This document shows, one piece after another, positions 8,824-17,910 of a DNA stretch of 36,415 nucleotides (the first letter of the stretch is position 1; each line of letters starts with the position of its first letter). Source of the stretch: Lysinibacillus sp. (GTDB lineage Bacteria > Bacillota > Bacilli > Bacillales_A > Planococcaceae); the NCBI GenBank assembly GCA_031181585.1, contig JAPSKP010000030.1, positions 1 to 36,415 on the forward strand. The letters are read 5' to 3'. A program made the translations under genes and the position numbers. The notes beneath the pieces are model-generated. The model was given only the letters and a program-made list of their open reading frames with translations, was not told the DNA's origin and ran no database searches.

Positions 8824-10101
8824 ATGAAACTATGTACAATCGGACTAGGATATATTGGACTACCAACTTCCATCATGTTTGCAAAACACGGGGTGGAAGT
8901 AGTAGGAGTCGACATTAAGCAATCAGTGATTGATTCATTGAACAGCGGTCGGATTCATATCGAGGAGCCAGGTTTGCAGGACGCTTTAGAAGAAGTGATT
9001 GCGAGCAATAAATTTAAGGCATCAATGGAACCAGAAAAGGCAGATGCTTTCATCATTTCTGTCCCGACTCCAAATAATGACGACCAATATAAATCATGCG
9101 ACCTCACATACGTATTAGATGGGATAAAGCGAGTGCTGCCGTTAGTAGAGAAAGGCAATGTCATTATTGTGGAGTCAACAATCGGTCCACGCAGTATGGA
9201 TGACTTTGTTAAGCCGCTTGTGGAAGAAGCAGGCTTTATTGCAGGGGAGGATATTTACCTCGTTCACTGTCCTGAGCGTGTATTGCCAGGTCAAATCCTG
9301 CATGAACTAATCTACAACAACCGTATCGTCGGCGGTATTACTCCTGCTTGTACAGAGGCGGGTGTTCGTGTGTACGGGACGTTTGTAAAGGGTGAAATCA
9401 TTCGAACAAATGCAAAGACAGCAGAGATGTCCAAGCTTATGGAAAATACATTCCGTGATGTAAATATTGCCCTGGCAAATGAACTGGCAAAAGTATGTAA
9501 CGAACTGGAAATTAATGCACTGGAAGTTATTGAGATGGCTAATAAGCATCCGCGTGTAAACTTGCATACCCCAGGTCCGGGTGTCGGCGGACACTGTCTT
9601 GCAGTGGATCCATACTTCATTGTGGCAAAAGCACCGGAAACGGCGAAATTGATTAATCTGTCCCGGGAAATCAATGTATCGATGCCCGAATATGTTGTAC
9701 AAAAAGTGAACGAGCTAATGGAAATCCGCGATGGGAAAATAGTGACAGTATTTGGTTTGACATACAAAGGAAACGTGGATGATATTCGTGAAAGTCCAGC
9801 TATGGATATTTATAACTTGTTAAGAGCTGAAGGAAAGCTCGATGTGCGGGCATATGATCCACACGTCAACCAGTCATGGGTCGAGCAGGACTTGACTACA
9901 GCAGTCACTAATTCGGATCTGGTGCTGATTCTGGCAGACCATAATGAATTCAAACAATTTACAAACATCGACCTGGCAGGGATGAAGGACAAGCTGATTT
10001 TCGATACAAAAAATATTGTACATTCGGTAGAAGACGGTATTGAATATTACAACTATGGGAATCTATTCGAGGCGATGAAAAAGGAACCAGTAATGCAATG
10101 A
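8824..10101 (+). CDS. wecC: UDP-N-acetyl-D-mannosamine dehydrogenase
   Basis: The protein has 425 residues. It oxidises UDP-ManNAc to UDP-ManNAcA with two NAD+ through a cysteine thioester, supplying an acidic amino sugar. The NAD-binding loop is GLGYIGLPTSIMFAKHG at the N-terminus. The central domain has TFRDVNIALANELAKVCNEL. The catalytic-cysteine motif is GPGVGGHCLAVDPYF, the form usual in WecC rather than in UDP-glucose dehydrogenases (FGGSC-type). The C-terminal UDP-binding part has GLTYKGNVDDIRESPAMDIY. ATG 8824 follows AGGAGAG at 8809-8815; the ATG at 8803 overlaps the previous gene and lacks a good site. The UDP-GlcNAc 2-epimerase needed upstream in the pathway is not in this window. 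Related dehydrogenases for other UDP-HexNAc sugars cannot be excluded. Confidence 0.9.
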   Translation: MKLCTIGLGYIGLPTSIMFAKHGVEVVGVDIKQSVIDSLNSGRIHIEEPGLQDALEEVIASNKFKASMEPEKADAFIISVPTPNNDDQYKSCDLTYVLDGIKRVLPLVEKGNVIIVESTIGPRSMDDFVKPLVEEAGFIAGEDIYLVHCPERVLPGQILHELIYNNRIVGGITPACTEAGVRVYGTFVKGEIIRTNAKTAEMSKLMENTFRDVNIALANELAKVCNELEINALEVIEMANKHPRVNLHTPGPGVGGHCLAVDPYFIVAKAPETAKLINLSREINVSMPEYVVQKVNELMEIRDGKIVTVFGLTYKGNVDDIRESPAMDIYNLLRAEGKLDVRAYDPHVNQSWVEQDLTTAVTNSDLVLILADHNEFKQFTNIDLAGMKDKLIFDTKNIVHSVEDGIEYYNYGNLFEAMKKEPVMQ

Positions 10102-10901
10102 TTGCCTTATCTACAGTCTTAAAGGAGCAAGTCAGTCACTTCAGCCTGATTTTCCGGGTAAGTGCAAATGATATTAAAAGCCGCTACCAATCTCATTATT
10201 TAGGGGGGCTGTGGCAGTTTTTAAACCCTATATTGCAAATCAGCGTCTATTGGTTTGTGTTCGGACTGGGAATCAGGGGAGGGTCTCCAGTGGGGGACGT
10301 CCCTTTCTTCCTTTGGCTGATCACGGGTCTGATTCCTTGGTTGTACATAGCACCAGTATTGAATCAAGGGACAAAAAGTATATCAAGTAAAATCAATATG
10401 GTTTCCAAAATGAAATTTCCGGTCAGTATACTGCCAACGATCGCCATGCTCAACAATGTTGTTCCTTTCGTCGTCATGATGATAATCGGCATCATATTGG
10501 TGGTCGTCAACGGTGCATTTTCAGGCATTTATATAGTACAGCTTCCTTATTATTTGCTATGTATGGCGGTACTTGTTTACGGTGTAACGCTGCTGACTGC
10601 AACATTATCCATTGTTGCACGAGATATTCAGCTTCTTGTACAGTCGGTTGTTAGGTTCATGATGTTCCTTCTGCCGATTTTATGGAATATGGGGAATTTG
10701 AATGCAGTCCTTATTGTCGTCCTGAAGCTAAACCCTTTCTTCTACATTATTGAAGGGGTAAGAGCATCAATCATAGGTGATACATGGTTTTTTGAGGATA
10801 TGACCTATACAGTTTATTTTTGGAGTATAGCATTATTGATCCTTGTTATAGCCAGCAGTTTGCATGTGAAATTCAGAAATCACTTTGTTGATTTGATGTA
10901 G
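10098..10901 (+). CDS. ABC-2 type polysaccharide/teichoic acid exporter, permease subunit (TagG-like)
   Basis: The protein has 267 residues and about six hydrophobic membrane segments. Near the N-terminus it has the family hallmark [23 protein letters not shown] (in part: the segment before membrane helix 1). Next come [15 protein letters not shown] and [14 protein letters not shown], and near the end [17 protein letters not shown]. These are typical of TagG, RfbA/Wzm and KpsM permeases that move lipid-linked glycans or teichoic acids across the membrane. Its ATG overlaps the wecC stop in an ATGA arrangement (10098-10101), implying coupled translation. The ATPase gene follows directly. Its place in this operon says that the polymer is exported by the ABC route rather than by a Wzx/Wzy flippase and polymerase, neither of which is seen here. 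Confidence 0.9.
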   Translation: MIALSTVLKEQVSHFSLIFRVSANDIKSRYQSHYLGGLWQFLNPILQISVYWFVFGLGIRGGSPVGDVPFFLWLITGLIPWLYIAPVLNQGTKSISSKINMVSKMKFPVSILPTIAMLNNVVPFVVMMIIGIILVVVNGAFSGIYIVQLPYYLLCMAVLVYGVTLLTATLSIVARDIQLLVQSVVRFMMFLLPILWNMGNLNAVLIVVLKLNPFFYIIEGVRASIIGDTWFFEDMTYTVYFWSIALLILVIASSLHVKFRNHFVDLM

Positions 10902-10912
10902 GAGGTTTCGAT

Positions 10913-11833
10913 TTGGAGCCGAAAGTAATTTTTAAGGATGTAAGTAAATCATATAAAATCTATAATAAGCAGTCTGATAAGCTAAAAGAGTTGTTTTTGT
11001 TCAATGGGAAGAAGGCAAAGCAGTTCCATGCACTTCGTCATATTTCCTTTGAAGTATATGAAGGAGAAGTAGTAGGCGTTGTAGGATTGAACGGAGCGGG
11101 GAAATCTACCCTATCCAATTTGATTGCCCAAATTATCCCTCCCTCAACAGGAGAGGTGATCATTAATGGGGAGCCTTCTCTTATTGCTATTGCAGTCGGA
11201 CTAAATAATCAACTAAGCGGGATCGACAATATTAAAATGAAATGTCTTATGCACGGGCTCAGTCACCTGGAAATCCGCCAGTTGATGCCTGACATCATTG
11301 AGTTTGCAGATATTGGCGACTTCATCCATCAGCCGGTAAAAAATTATTCGAGCGGAATGAAATCAAGGCTTGGATTCGCCATCTCGATCCATACAAATCC
11401 GGATATCTTAATAGTTGATGAAGCGTTATCCGTCGGGGATAAAACGTTTTACCGGAAGTGTATTGATAAGATGAATGAGTTCAAGGAGAAAGGAAAGACG
11501 ATCTTCTTCATCAGTCATTCTGAAAGCCAGGTCAGAAACTTCTGCGATAAGGTATTGTGGCTTGAACATGGTGAGGCGAGGCTATTTGGTGAAGCGGCAT
11601 CGGTGCTCAATGAATATTCACGTTATGTGAAGGAGTTCAATTCGCTGCCGACTAAGGAGAAGAAGCAGTTCAAGGAGGAAGGCCTGAAGCGGCAATATGA
11701 GCCGTTCGTGCAAAAGGAGCCACACCGAAAAACAGAAGGCGGCGGCTGGAAAAAAGCGGTTGAATATACAATTACATTCGCTTTGTATGTAACAGCACTT
11801 ATCTCCGCTTTTCTGATGTTGTGGAACGTTTAA
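10913..11833 (+). CDS. ABC exporter ATPase (TagH-like) with C-terminal membrane anchor
   Basis: The protein has 306 residues and starts at TTG 10913, which has GGAGG at 10901-10905. Motifs are Walker [10 protein letters not shown] (58-66), signature [14 protein letters not shown], Walker [13 protein letters not shown] and the switch histidine in FFISHS. This is the TagH/Wzt/KpsT class that powers polysaccharide or teichoic acid export with the adjacent permease. After the nucleotide-binding domain (ends about 245) comes a charged linker and, at about 285-304, one hydrophobic helix ([17 protein letters not shown]) that ends the protein. Bacillus subtilis TagH also has a C-terminal membrane helix but continues into a large extracellular part; here that part is missing. 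The gene is last in the operon and is followed by a terminator. Confidence 0.9.
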   Translation: MEPKVIFKDVSKSYKIYNKQSDKLKELFLFNGKKAKQFHALRHISFEVYEGEVVGVVGLNGAGKSTLSNLIAQIIPPSTGEVIINGEPSLIAIAVGLNNQLSGIDNIKMKCLMHGLSHLEIRQLMPDIIEFADIGDFIHQPVKNYSSGMKSRLGFAISIHTNPDILIVDEALSVGDKTFYRKCIDKMNEFKEKGKTIFFISHSESQVRNFCDKVLWLEHGEARLFGEAASVLNEYSRYVKEFNSLPTKEKKQFKEEGLKRQYEPFVQKEPHRKTEGGGWKKAVEYTITFALYVTALISAFLMLWNV

Positions 11834-11834
11834 T

Positions 11835-11868
11835 GCTGATTCCTAGGGGAAGGTCAGCCGATTTTTTT
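11835..11868 (+). terminator. Terminator closing the polysaccharide operon
   Basis: GCTGA at 11835-11839 pairs with TCAGC at 11854-11858, extended inward by CC/GG after a TT bulge, and is followed by a seven-T run at 11862-11868. It begins one base after the ABC ATPase stop codon, so it ends the long operon and insulates spoVS. Confidence 0.7.
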
Positions 11869-11920
11869 CGTGAAAGCATGTCTATTTCGTTTTTCCACCG
11901 CATACATTATGCTATCGGAC

Positions 11921-11932
11921 AACAAATTTGTT
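11921..11932. promoter_or_regulatory. 12-bp perfect palindrome upstream of spoVS
   Basis: AACAAATTTGTT reads the same on both strands and lies 35 bases before the spoVS GTG. It falls between CGGACA (11916-11921) and a TATATA (11939-11944) that could be a weak promoter. It may be an operator, but AT-rich palindromes of this size also arise by chance. Confidence 0.25.
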
Positions 11933-11966
11933 AGCCGTATATAAAGCTAATTGGGGAGGAATAGTT

Positions 11967-12233
11967 GTGGATTCATTAAAAGTATCGTCTCGCTCTAATC
12001 CAAATTCGGTTGCAGGTGCATTAGTTGCTGTTATTCGGGAGCAAGGGTATGTCGAGATGCAGGCAGTCGGGGCAGGGGCATTAAACCAAGCAGTAAAAGC
12101 AGTGGCAATAGCACGCGGATTTGTCGCACCAAGTGGAACGGATTTAATTTGTGCTCCGGCATTTGCGGATATTACTATCGCAGGCGAGGACCGCACGGCA
12201 TTAAAATTGGTTGTTGAAAAACGAAGTCGATAA
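11967..12233 (+). CDS. spoVS: Stage V sporulation protein S
   Basis: The protein has 88 residues and is near the usual length of 86. It opens MDSLKVSSRSNPNSVAGAL and contains the highly conserved core GAGALNQAVKAVAIARGFVA. SpoVS is a small Alba-fold protein required for progress through stage V of sporulation in Bacillus subtilis, with effects on septation and coat assembly; it probably binds nucleic acid. The start is GTG 11967 with GGGAGGA at 11954-11960. It sits in its usual Bacillales neighbourhood upstream of miaB, ricA, cotE and mutSL, and has its own strong terminator, so it is probably a single-gene unit. I found no clear sigma-H promoter. Confidence 0.95.
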   Translation: MDSLKVSSRSNPNSVAGALVAVIREQGYVEMQAVGAGALNQAVKAVAIARGFVAPSGTDLICAPAFADITIAGEDRTALKLVVEKRSR

Positions 12234-12247
12234 AAATTTAAATGTAT

Positions 12248-12276
12248 GCTGGCTGCTTCGGCGGCCGGCTTTTTTT
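12248..12276 (+). terminator. Terminator after spoVS
   Basis: GCTGGCTGC (12248-12256) pairs with GCGGCCGGC (12261-12269) through a TTCG tetraloop, with two G-T pairs, and is followed by seven Ts. It is a classical strong intrinsic terminator 15 bases after the spoVS stop. Confidence 0.9.
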
Positions 12277-12559
12277 ATTTGGCAAATAAATTAGTAGACG
12301 AGCTGCCAGCCATAACAAACTTTTGCTAACCTCTTTGGTATTCCCTTTTTATATGTTGCTGCTATAACTAGTAGGAAAAATTATATTCTATTACATAATG
12401 AACCCTCGTTTTTCACACAATGGAAGCCATTCGCTCAATCCTCCTACTTAGGACTGAAATTTTCGTAGAAACGGATATTTTCAATAGTACAGGCAACCCG
12501 TTCATGTTAAACTGATGAAGGAAATTCATATATAAATTGTTTTTTAAGGAGATGTTGAA
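12277..12559. other. Leader region before korA; no gene seen
   Basis: With the spoVS terminator, this makes a 326-base stretch between spoVS and korA without a convincing open frame. It is AT-rich. A weak promoter could be TTAAAC (12507-12512) and TATATA (12529-12534), 16 bases apart, about 25 bases before the korA start. I see no riboswitch-like conserved elements. Confidence 0.3.
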
Positions 12560-14290
12560 ATGTTACATCAGCTTTCATGGAAAGTCGGTGGGCAGCAAGG
12601 TGAAGGGATTGAGTCAACGGGTGAAATCTTTGCAACGGCGATGAACCGTTTAGGATATCATTTATACGGCTATCGTCATTTCTCTTCTCGTATCAAAGGT
12701 GGCCATACGAATAACAAAATTACTGTACGTCCGGAAGAAGTACGCTTTATTGCGGATGATTTAGATATTTTAGTAGCATTTGATCAAGAAACAATCGATG
12801 TCAACTACAAAGAATTAACGGAAAACGGGATCATTTTGGCGGATGCGAAGTTTGATCCGAAAAACCCCGAAGACTGCAAGGCATCGCTTTATGCGGTTCC
12901 ATTTACGGAGATTGCAGCCGAGCTTGGAACATCATTGATGAAAAACATGGTAGCGATTGGTGCAACTGCTGCATTGATGAACTTGAGTGAAGCGGTGTTC
13001 CAAAATGTTGTAACGGATATCTTCGGCCGTAAAGGAGAAGAAGTCGTTGCAAAAAACATGCAGGCAATCGAGCGTGGCCGTATTGCTATTACGGGACAGA
13101 TCGGTGAGCGTACAGGTTCATGGGAGCTTGCACCAGCAGATGGCAAGCGCCGCATGTTCATGATCGGTAATGATGCAGTGGCATTAGGTGCACTTGCAGC
13201 AGGTGTCCGCTTCATGGCAGCTTATCCAATTACACCAGCATCAGAAATTATGGAGTACATGATTAAAAAGCTGCCGCTTGTTGGCGGTGCAGTTATCCAA
13301 ACAGAGGATGAAATCGCAGCAGCAACAATGGCGATTGGTTCAAACTATGGCGGTGTTCGTGCCTTTACAGCATCAGCTGGTCCGGGTCTGTCACTTATGA
13401 TGGAAGCAATCGGTCTATCAGGGATGACAGAGCAGCCGCTTGTTGTTATCGATACACAGCGCGGCGGTCCGTCAACAGGTCTGCCAACGAAGCAGGAACA
13501 GTCAGATTTAATGGCGATGGTATACGGAACACATGGTGAAATTCCAAAGGTAATTATTGCGCCATCGACAATGGAAGAAGCGTTTTATGATACGATCCAG
13601 GCATTTAATATTGCTGAAGAGCTGCAGCTGCCGGTTATTTTATTGACAGACTTACAATTATCGCTTGGTAAGCAATCTGTGGATCCATTTGATTACAGCA
13701 AAATTGAAATTCGCCGTGGTAAACTAGTCATTCCGGAAGATGCGGAGTCTAAAGAATACTTCAAACGCTATGAAAACACAGAAGACGGCATTTCGCCGCG
13801 TGTCCTGCCAGGCAAGCTTGGCGGTATCCACCACGTAACAGGGGTTGAGCATGACGAACAAGGGAAACCGTCTGAGGCGACAGGTAATCGCCGTACACAA
13901 ATGGATAAGCGTTTCCGCAAGCTGGAGCACCTTCGCTTTGACAATCCAGTGCATGTAAAAGCACCGCATGATGAAGCAGATGTACTGCTTGTAGGATTCA
14001 ATTCAACTCGTGGAGCACTTGAAGAAGTGCAGGATGCATTGAATGCAGAAGGTATTAAAACAAATCACGCACAAATCCGCCTGATCTCTCCATTCCCAGC
14101 GGAGGAAATGAGCGCGTTAGTAAATAAAGCGAAAAAGGTCATCGTTGTGGAAAATAACGCAACAGGCCAATTAGCAAACATCATGAAAATGTCTATCGGC
14201 GGACACGGTAAAATCCGCAACGTATTAAAATATGATGGTACACCATTCTTGCCGCGTGAATTAACAAATCTAGTGAAGGAGGAAATCTAA
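12560..14290 (+). CDS. korA: 2-oxoacid:ferredoxin oxidoreductase, fused gamma-alpha subunit
   Basis: The protein has 576 residues. The N-terminal gamma-type domain (about 1-180) contains WKVGGQQGEGIESTGEIF and HFSSRIKGGHTNN. The alpha part (about 195-400) has the pyrimidine-binding phrase AAYPITPASEIMEYM and then QTEDEIAAATMAIGSNYGG and SAGPGLSLMMEA. The C-terminal domain follows (about 465-575). With the beta subunit it should decarboxylate a 2-oxoacid, probably 2-oxoglutarate, to an acyl-CoA while reducing ferredoxin. ATG 12560 follows AGGAGA. The next gene is the beta subunit, 2 bases after the stop. The same pair sits between spoVS and miaB in several Bacillales, from general knowledge. 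Substrate choice between 2-oxoglutarate and pyruvate cannot be fixed from motifs alone. Confidence 0.88.
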   Translation: MLHQLSWKVGGQQGEGIESTGEIFATAMNRLGYHLYGYRHFSSRIKGGHTNNKITVRPEEVRFIADDLDILVAFDQETIDVNYKELTENGIILADAKFDPKNPEDCKASLYAVPFTEIAAELGTSLMKNMVAIGATAALMNLSEAVFQNVVTDIFGRKGEEVVAKNMQAIERGRIAITGQIGERTGSWELAPADGKRRMFMIGNDAVALGALAAGVRFMAAYPITPASEIMEYMIKKLPLVGGAVIQTEDEIAAATMAIGSNYGGVRAFTASAGPGLSLMMEAIGLSGMTEQPLVVIDTQRGGPSTGLPTKQEQSDLMAMVYGTHGEIPKVIIAPSTMEEAFYDTIQAFNIAEELQLPVILLTDLQLSLGKQSVDPFDYSKIEIRRGKLVIPEDAESKEYFKRYENTEDGISPRVLPGKLGGIHHVTGVEHDEQGKPSEATGNRRTQMDKRFRKLEHLRFDNPVHVKAPHDEADVLLVGFNSTRGALEEVQDALNAEGIKTNHAQIRLISPFPAEEMSALVNKAKKVIVVENNATGQLANIMKMSIGGHGKIRNVLKYDGTPFLPRELTNLVKEEI

Positions 14291-14292
14291 TA

Positions 14293-15159
14293 ATGGCTAC
14301 ATTCAAAGATTTCCGTAACAGTGTAAAACCGAACTGGTGCCCTGGATGCGGGGACTTCTCCGTACAGGCAGCAATCCAGCGTGCAGCAGCTAATGTCGGT
14401 TACGAACCACATGAACTGGCAGTGATCTCAGGAATCGGCTGTTCGGGACGTATCTCCGGTTATATTAACTCTTACGGCTTCCATGGCATCCATGGCCGTG
14501 CATTGCCAATTGCCCAAGGGTTAAAAATGGCTAACCGTGATTTAAAAGTTATTGCTTCCGGCGGTGACGGCGACGGCTTTGCGATTGGGATGGGACATAC
14601 TATCCATGCAATCCGCCGTAATATCGATATTACGTATGTGGTCATGGATAACCAAATTTACGGACTGACAAAAGGGCAAACATCTCCACGTTCTGCCGCT
14701 GGTTTCATCACGAAATCAACACCAGGCGGGGCAATCGAGCCATCATTAAAACCATTGGAAGTCGCACTTACTGCAGGCGCTACATTTGTAGCACAAGGCT
14801 TCTCTACTGATATTAAAGAGTTAACGGCAATGATCGAAGCTGGTCTTAACCATAAAGGCTTCTCATTCATTAACGTATTCTCACCATGTGTGACGTACAA
14901 TAAGGTAAACACATACGACTGGTTCAAGGAAAACTTGACGAAGCTTGCTGATATTGAAGGGTATGACAACACAAACCGTGAACTTGCAATGCAAACAGTG
15001 ATGCAGCACGAAGGGTTAGTGACAGGAATCGTTTATCACGACCAAGAAACAAAATCATATCAAGAAAAAGTGGAAGGCTACTCCGAGCTTCCGCTAACAG
15101 ATATCGATATCTCATTAAGCGAAGACCAATTCGATACACTAGTGAAAGAATTTATGTAA
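14293..15159 (+). CDS. korB: 2-oxoacid:ferredoxin oxidoreductase, beta subunit
   Basis: The protein has 288 residues and is the thiamine diphosphate and Fe-S subunit. Cysteines that can hold a [4Fe-4S] cluster are C16 and C19 (NWCPGCGDF), C50 (GIGCSG) and C199 (FSPCVTYN). The thiamine diphosphate/Mg site is GGDGDGFAIG (about 90-98) and DNQIYGLTKGQTSP. Its length and pattern match the two-subunit KorAB class, which has no separate ferredoxin-like delta subunit, and none is encoded nearby; a soluble ferredoxin must be the partner. GGAGGA at 14278-14283 lies in the end of korA and serves ATG 14293. A terminator follows 37 bases after the stop, so korAB is a two-gene operon. Confidence 0.9.
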   Translation: MATFKDFRNSVKPNWCPGCGDFSVQAAIQRAAANVGYEPHELAVISGIGCSGRISGYINSYGFHGIHGRALPIAQGLKMANRDLKVIASGGDGDGFAIGMGHTIHAIRRNIDITYVVMDNQIYGLTKGQTSPRSAAGFITKSTPGGAIEPSLKPLEVALTAGATFVAQGFSTDIKELTAMIEAGLNHKGFSFINVFSPCVTYNKVNTYDWFKENLTKLADIEGYDNTNRELAMQTVMQHEGLVTGIVYHDQETKSYQEKVEGYSELPLTDIDISLSEDQFDTLVKEFM

Positions 15160-15196
15160 TCAATGCTCTGATTTATAGAGACTTGAATCATCAAGG

Positions 15197-15230
15197 CCCG
15201 CTGTGCTGCTTGTCAGCCTAGCGGGTTTTT
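15197..15230 (+). terminator. Terminator after korAB
   Basis: CCCGCT (15197-15202) pairs with AGCGGG (15220-15225), with an internal GCTG/CAGC extension, followed by five Ts. Confidence 0.85.
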
Positions 15231-15394
15231 ACTTTACTATAATAAGAGAGAAAGCTCCTCCTACGAAACTAGATAGATATCAGTATATTATCCTTATAAT
15301 TCCTTTTTAAACCTATTTTTTACATATAATTTACAACTGATTCGCAATGTATTTAAAGTCATCTGCTATGCTCAAGCCAAAGGGGGCTTATACG

Positions 15395-16849
15395 TTGCGA
15401 AAATACATAAAAGTGAAAGACCGGTTGACCGTACTAATGTTTGTCTGCATCATCTCGAATATTCTGCTCGCCGTATTCAGTATGGATTATTTACGTAAGA
15501 TGGAACGCAGTACGGAAGCGATGTACGAAGAAAAGCTTCTTTCCCTGAATGCACTTTATCATGGAGATGAGCTTATTGAATTTGATTCAAAGATGGCCTT
15601 TTTTCAAAATGGCAATGCAGCTGCTGAGGAAGTAGAGGCTTACATTTTAGAGAGGGCCGAGAAACAGGTAAACGAATATAAGAAAGACGTCAAGCGGGGT
15701 TACTGGCTTATTATAAGTGTGTGTGCGGTAATGGTAGTCCTTGTTATGTGCTTTGCGATTAGTGCCTCAAGGGCGGTACATCAACCAGCAATGGAGCTCA
15801 AAAAATTATTAAAGCTTACGCAGCAAGGGAAGCTTGGTCATTTTGCCACCTACAATGGCAAGGATGAGCTTGGAGAGGTTATGCGTTACTATAATGAAAT
15901 GATGCACAATCTACAGCAGCTTATTACAGTTGTAGGGACAAGTGCAAACTCGGTCGCTGCTTCAAATGGGAAGCTAGAAGAGTCTTCTAAGCAAACAACG
16001 AAGGCGGCAGTACATATTACGGCTGATACTGAACAGCTGACACGGACAGTAAGTGAAACAGCAGCCCAGCTTATTGATAATAATGAAGCAGTACGGCAGG
16101 TTGTTATTCATATGGAGGAAATCAAAAATCAGATTGGTGAAGTAGAGGGAAATATGGAGAAGACCTATGAGGAATCGTTATCTGGCAGTCGTTTGATCAC
16201 GCAAAATATAGGGGCTATTCAGCAAATAGAACAGGTAACATATGATGCTACCGCTGTTATGGATGAACTGCAGCAAAAATCAAGGGATATTCATCAGGCA
16301 GTTGACCTTATTGAATCGATCGCAAGTCAGACAAGCTTGCTCGCATTGAATGCATCAATTGAAGCTGCGCGTGCAGGTACGGAAGGTAAGGGCTTTGCGG
16401 TCGTGGCGAATGAGGTGAAAAAGCTTGCCGCTCATTCGATTGAAGCGACAAAAGTGGTGTCTACATTGGTTGGTACTATACAGGAACAATGTGAAAAGGC
16501 TGTACTCAAAATGCAAGAGGCTCAGGAATGTGTCGCAGATGGCAGTGCTGCTACCGAACAAATGGCGGCTAAGTTTGAAAGTATCTCATCTCAGGTAAAA
16601 GATGTTACCCCACAATTGCGGCAGGTGGCACATATTGTAGACTCGGTCTATACTTACACAGAAAACGTAGCAACTGCCTCCCATGAAATAACATTGCGGA
16701 CGGATGAAAATGCTAATCGGATTGCAGCTATTTCTTCAGGAGTAAATGAACAGCTAGCAGCGACAGAAGATATTCATACACAAATCATCTCGATCTCTAA
16801 AAACACACAATCTCTGCTCCATGCTGTGAGCAGGTTTACGACACAGTAA
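15395..16849 (+). CDS. Methyl-accepting chemotaxis protein
   Basis: The protein has 484 residues from TTG 15395, chosen because AAAGGGGG lies at 15379-15386; in-frame ATGs at 15347 and 15368 lack such a site. TM1 is at about 13-33 ([18 protein letters not shown]). A short extracellular part of about 70 residues follows, then TM2 ([19 protein letters not shown]), a HAMP segment (about 130-185) and the long cytoplasmic coiled coil. The hairpin tip is nearly invariant: [21 protein letters not shown], then [15 protein letters not shown], which contacts CheA and CheW. The sensing domain is too short for a Cache fold and looks like a helical pair, so the ligand is unknown. It is a single-gene unit between two terminators. 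Confidence 0.92.
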   Translation: MRKYIKVKDRLTVLMFVCIISNILLAVFSMDYLRKMERSTEAMYEEKLLSLNALYHGDELIEFDSKMAFFQNGNAAAEEVEAYILERAEKQVNEYKKDVKRGYWLIISVCAVMVVLVMCFAISASRAVHQPAMELKKLLKLTQQGKLGHFATYNGKDELGEVMRYYNEMMHNLQQLITVVGTSANSVAASNGKLEESSKQTTKAAVHITADTEQLTRTVSETAAQLIDNNEAVRQVVIHMEEIKNQIGEVEGNMEKTYEESLSGSRLITQNIGAIQQIEQVTYDATAVMDELQQKSRDIHQAVDLIESIASQTSLLALNASIEAARAGTEGKGFAVVANEVKKLAAHSIEATKVVSTLVGTIQEQCEKAVLKMQEAQECVADGSAATEQMAAKFESISSQVKDVTPQLRQVAHIVDSVYTYTENVATASHEITLRTDENANRIAAISSGVNEQLAATEDIHTQIISISKNTQSLLHAVSRFTTQ

Positions 16850-16853
16850 CTGG

Positions 16854-16880
16854 AACCCTCTCCATCCGGAGGGGGTTTTT
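16854..16880 (+). terminator. Terminator after the chemoreceptor gene
   Basis: AACCCTCTCC (16854-16863) pairs with GGAGGGGGTT (16868-16877), with one G-T pair and an ATCC loop, and runs into Ts. Confidence 0.9.
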
Positions 16881-16971
16881 AATATCTATTATTTCAAAAT
16901 GAAATTTTTAAGCACTTTATAGCTTTTTCATTACCTTCTTTTTATAATGAGCCAAAAAGGGAGGAATAATG

Positions 16972-17910
16972 ATGTTGAAAAGGCAGCCGCCGTCAAAGTT
17001 GGTTGTTGGGAAAGCGCTGGCAAGAAGAGCGATACTGGCTGATCATCAAAGGAAGGTGCTTGATGAACTGCTTTGGAAGGCTGAGAGAGGGTATGAGGGT
17101 GAGCAGCGGGCAGATGATCATTGGGATGATTTACATATAGCAGAACCTTACGTTTTACTGCATGGGTTTGAGGCAGTAAGCAGCCGGGGGTATACTCATC
17201 AAATTGATACGATTCTTGTAACGGCGCACTTTGTGTTAATTGTAGAGCTGAAAAATATAGCAGGGGTCCTTACTTATGAGGAAAGATCACATCAATTTCT
17301 CCGTGAGCAGAATGGAGAAAGGATGAGCCTGACAGATCCGTTTGCACAGGTAGAGCGGCATGAGATGTTCATCAGGCAGCTGATTGACGGTATTGGTGTG
17401 AAGCTTCCGGTTTTGTCTGCAATTATTATGACAAGTTCTTCTTCGATTTTAGAAAATATGCCTGAAAGATTTCATATATTTAAGTTGGCAGGGCTGCGCT
17501 TCAAACTGCAGGAATGGAACAATACTTATCCGGTGCAAGTTCTGGAAAGTATGGTATCGTTAGTAAGGAATGAACTGTTGGCACATCATCAGCCAAAGAA
17601 ATGGCAGCATCCATTCGGCAAAGTGTTAATTCAGCGAGGAGCTCTGTGCTTGTGTGGGGAAGTAATGCAGTACAGGCGGGGGAAATTTGCCTGCAGATGC
17701 GGTCATACCTCAAGTGAGGCCTTTTTCGAAGGGCTGCATGATTATCGTTTGCTTGTTGATGAATGGATTACAAGCAAAGGGTTGAGAGATTTTCTCTTTA
17801 TTACAAGTAAGGATGTTGCTAATAAATTATTGGTTAGAGCAAATTTTTACTATGAAGGGAATACAAAATCCAGGCGGTACCTCATTCCGGAAGATATTTG
17901 GCGAAAATAA
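16972..17910 (+). CDS. NERD (nuclease-related) domain protein with a C-terminal zinc-ribbon-like motif
   Basis: The protein has 312 residues. The NERD domain (about 35-155) has the restriction-endonuclease-like core: GYEGEQRADDHWDDL, then HQIDTILVTAHFVLIVELKN, where Asp and Glu-x-Lys match the expected metal-binding D and ExK positions. Residues of about 225-247 hold two C-x-C pairs (CLCGEV and FACRCGH), resembling a zinc ribbon. The C-terminus has a helical domain ending YLIPEDIWRK. NERD proteins are thought to act on nucleic acid, but function is unproven. The start is one of two tandem ATGs (16969, 16972) after GGGAGG; 16972 has the better spacing. The stop codon lies within the first unit of a 21-bp repeat array. 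No restriction or defence partner is adjacent. Confidence 0.8.
   Translation: MLKRQPPSKLVVGKALARRAILADHQRKVLDELLWKAERGYEGEQRADDHWDDLHIAEPYVLLHGFEAVSSRGYTHQIDTILVTAHFVLIVELKNIAGVLTYEERSHQFLREQNGERMSLTDPFAQVERHEMFIRQLIDGIGVKLPVLSAIIMTSSSSILENMPERFHIFKLAGLRFKLQEWNNTYPVQVLESMVSLVRNELLAHHQPKKWQHPFGKVLIQRGALCLCGEVMQYRRGKFACRCGHTSSEAFFEGLHDYRLLVDEWITSKGLRDFLFITSKDVANKLLVRANFYYEGNTKSRRYLIPEDIWRK

Noticed and set aside
9307..9767. Two long open frames on the minus strand inside the UDP-ManNAc dehydrogenase gene
   Set aside because: They run opposite to an unmistakable wecC-type gene in the same place, have no ribosome site, and their compositions (Cys/His/Phe-rich) look like antisense shadows.
15347..15394. 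Upstream ATG starts (15347 and 15368) for the chemoreceptor
   Set aside because: Neither has a ribosome site, while TTG 15395 has AAAGGGGG 8 bases upstream and gives the usual short cytoplasmic lead before the first membrane helix.
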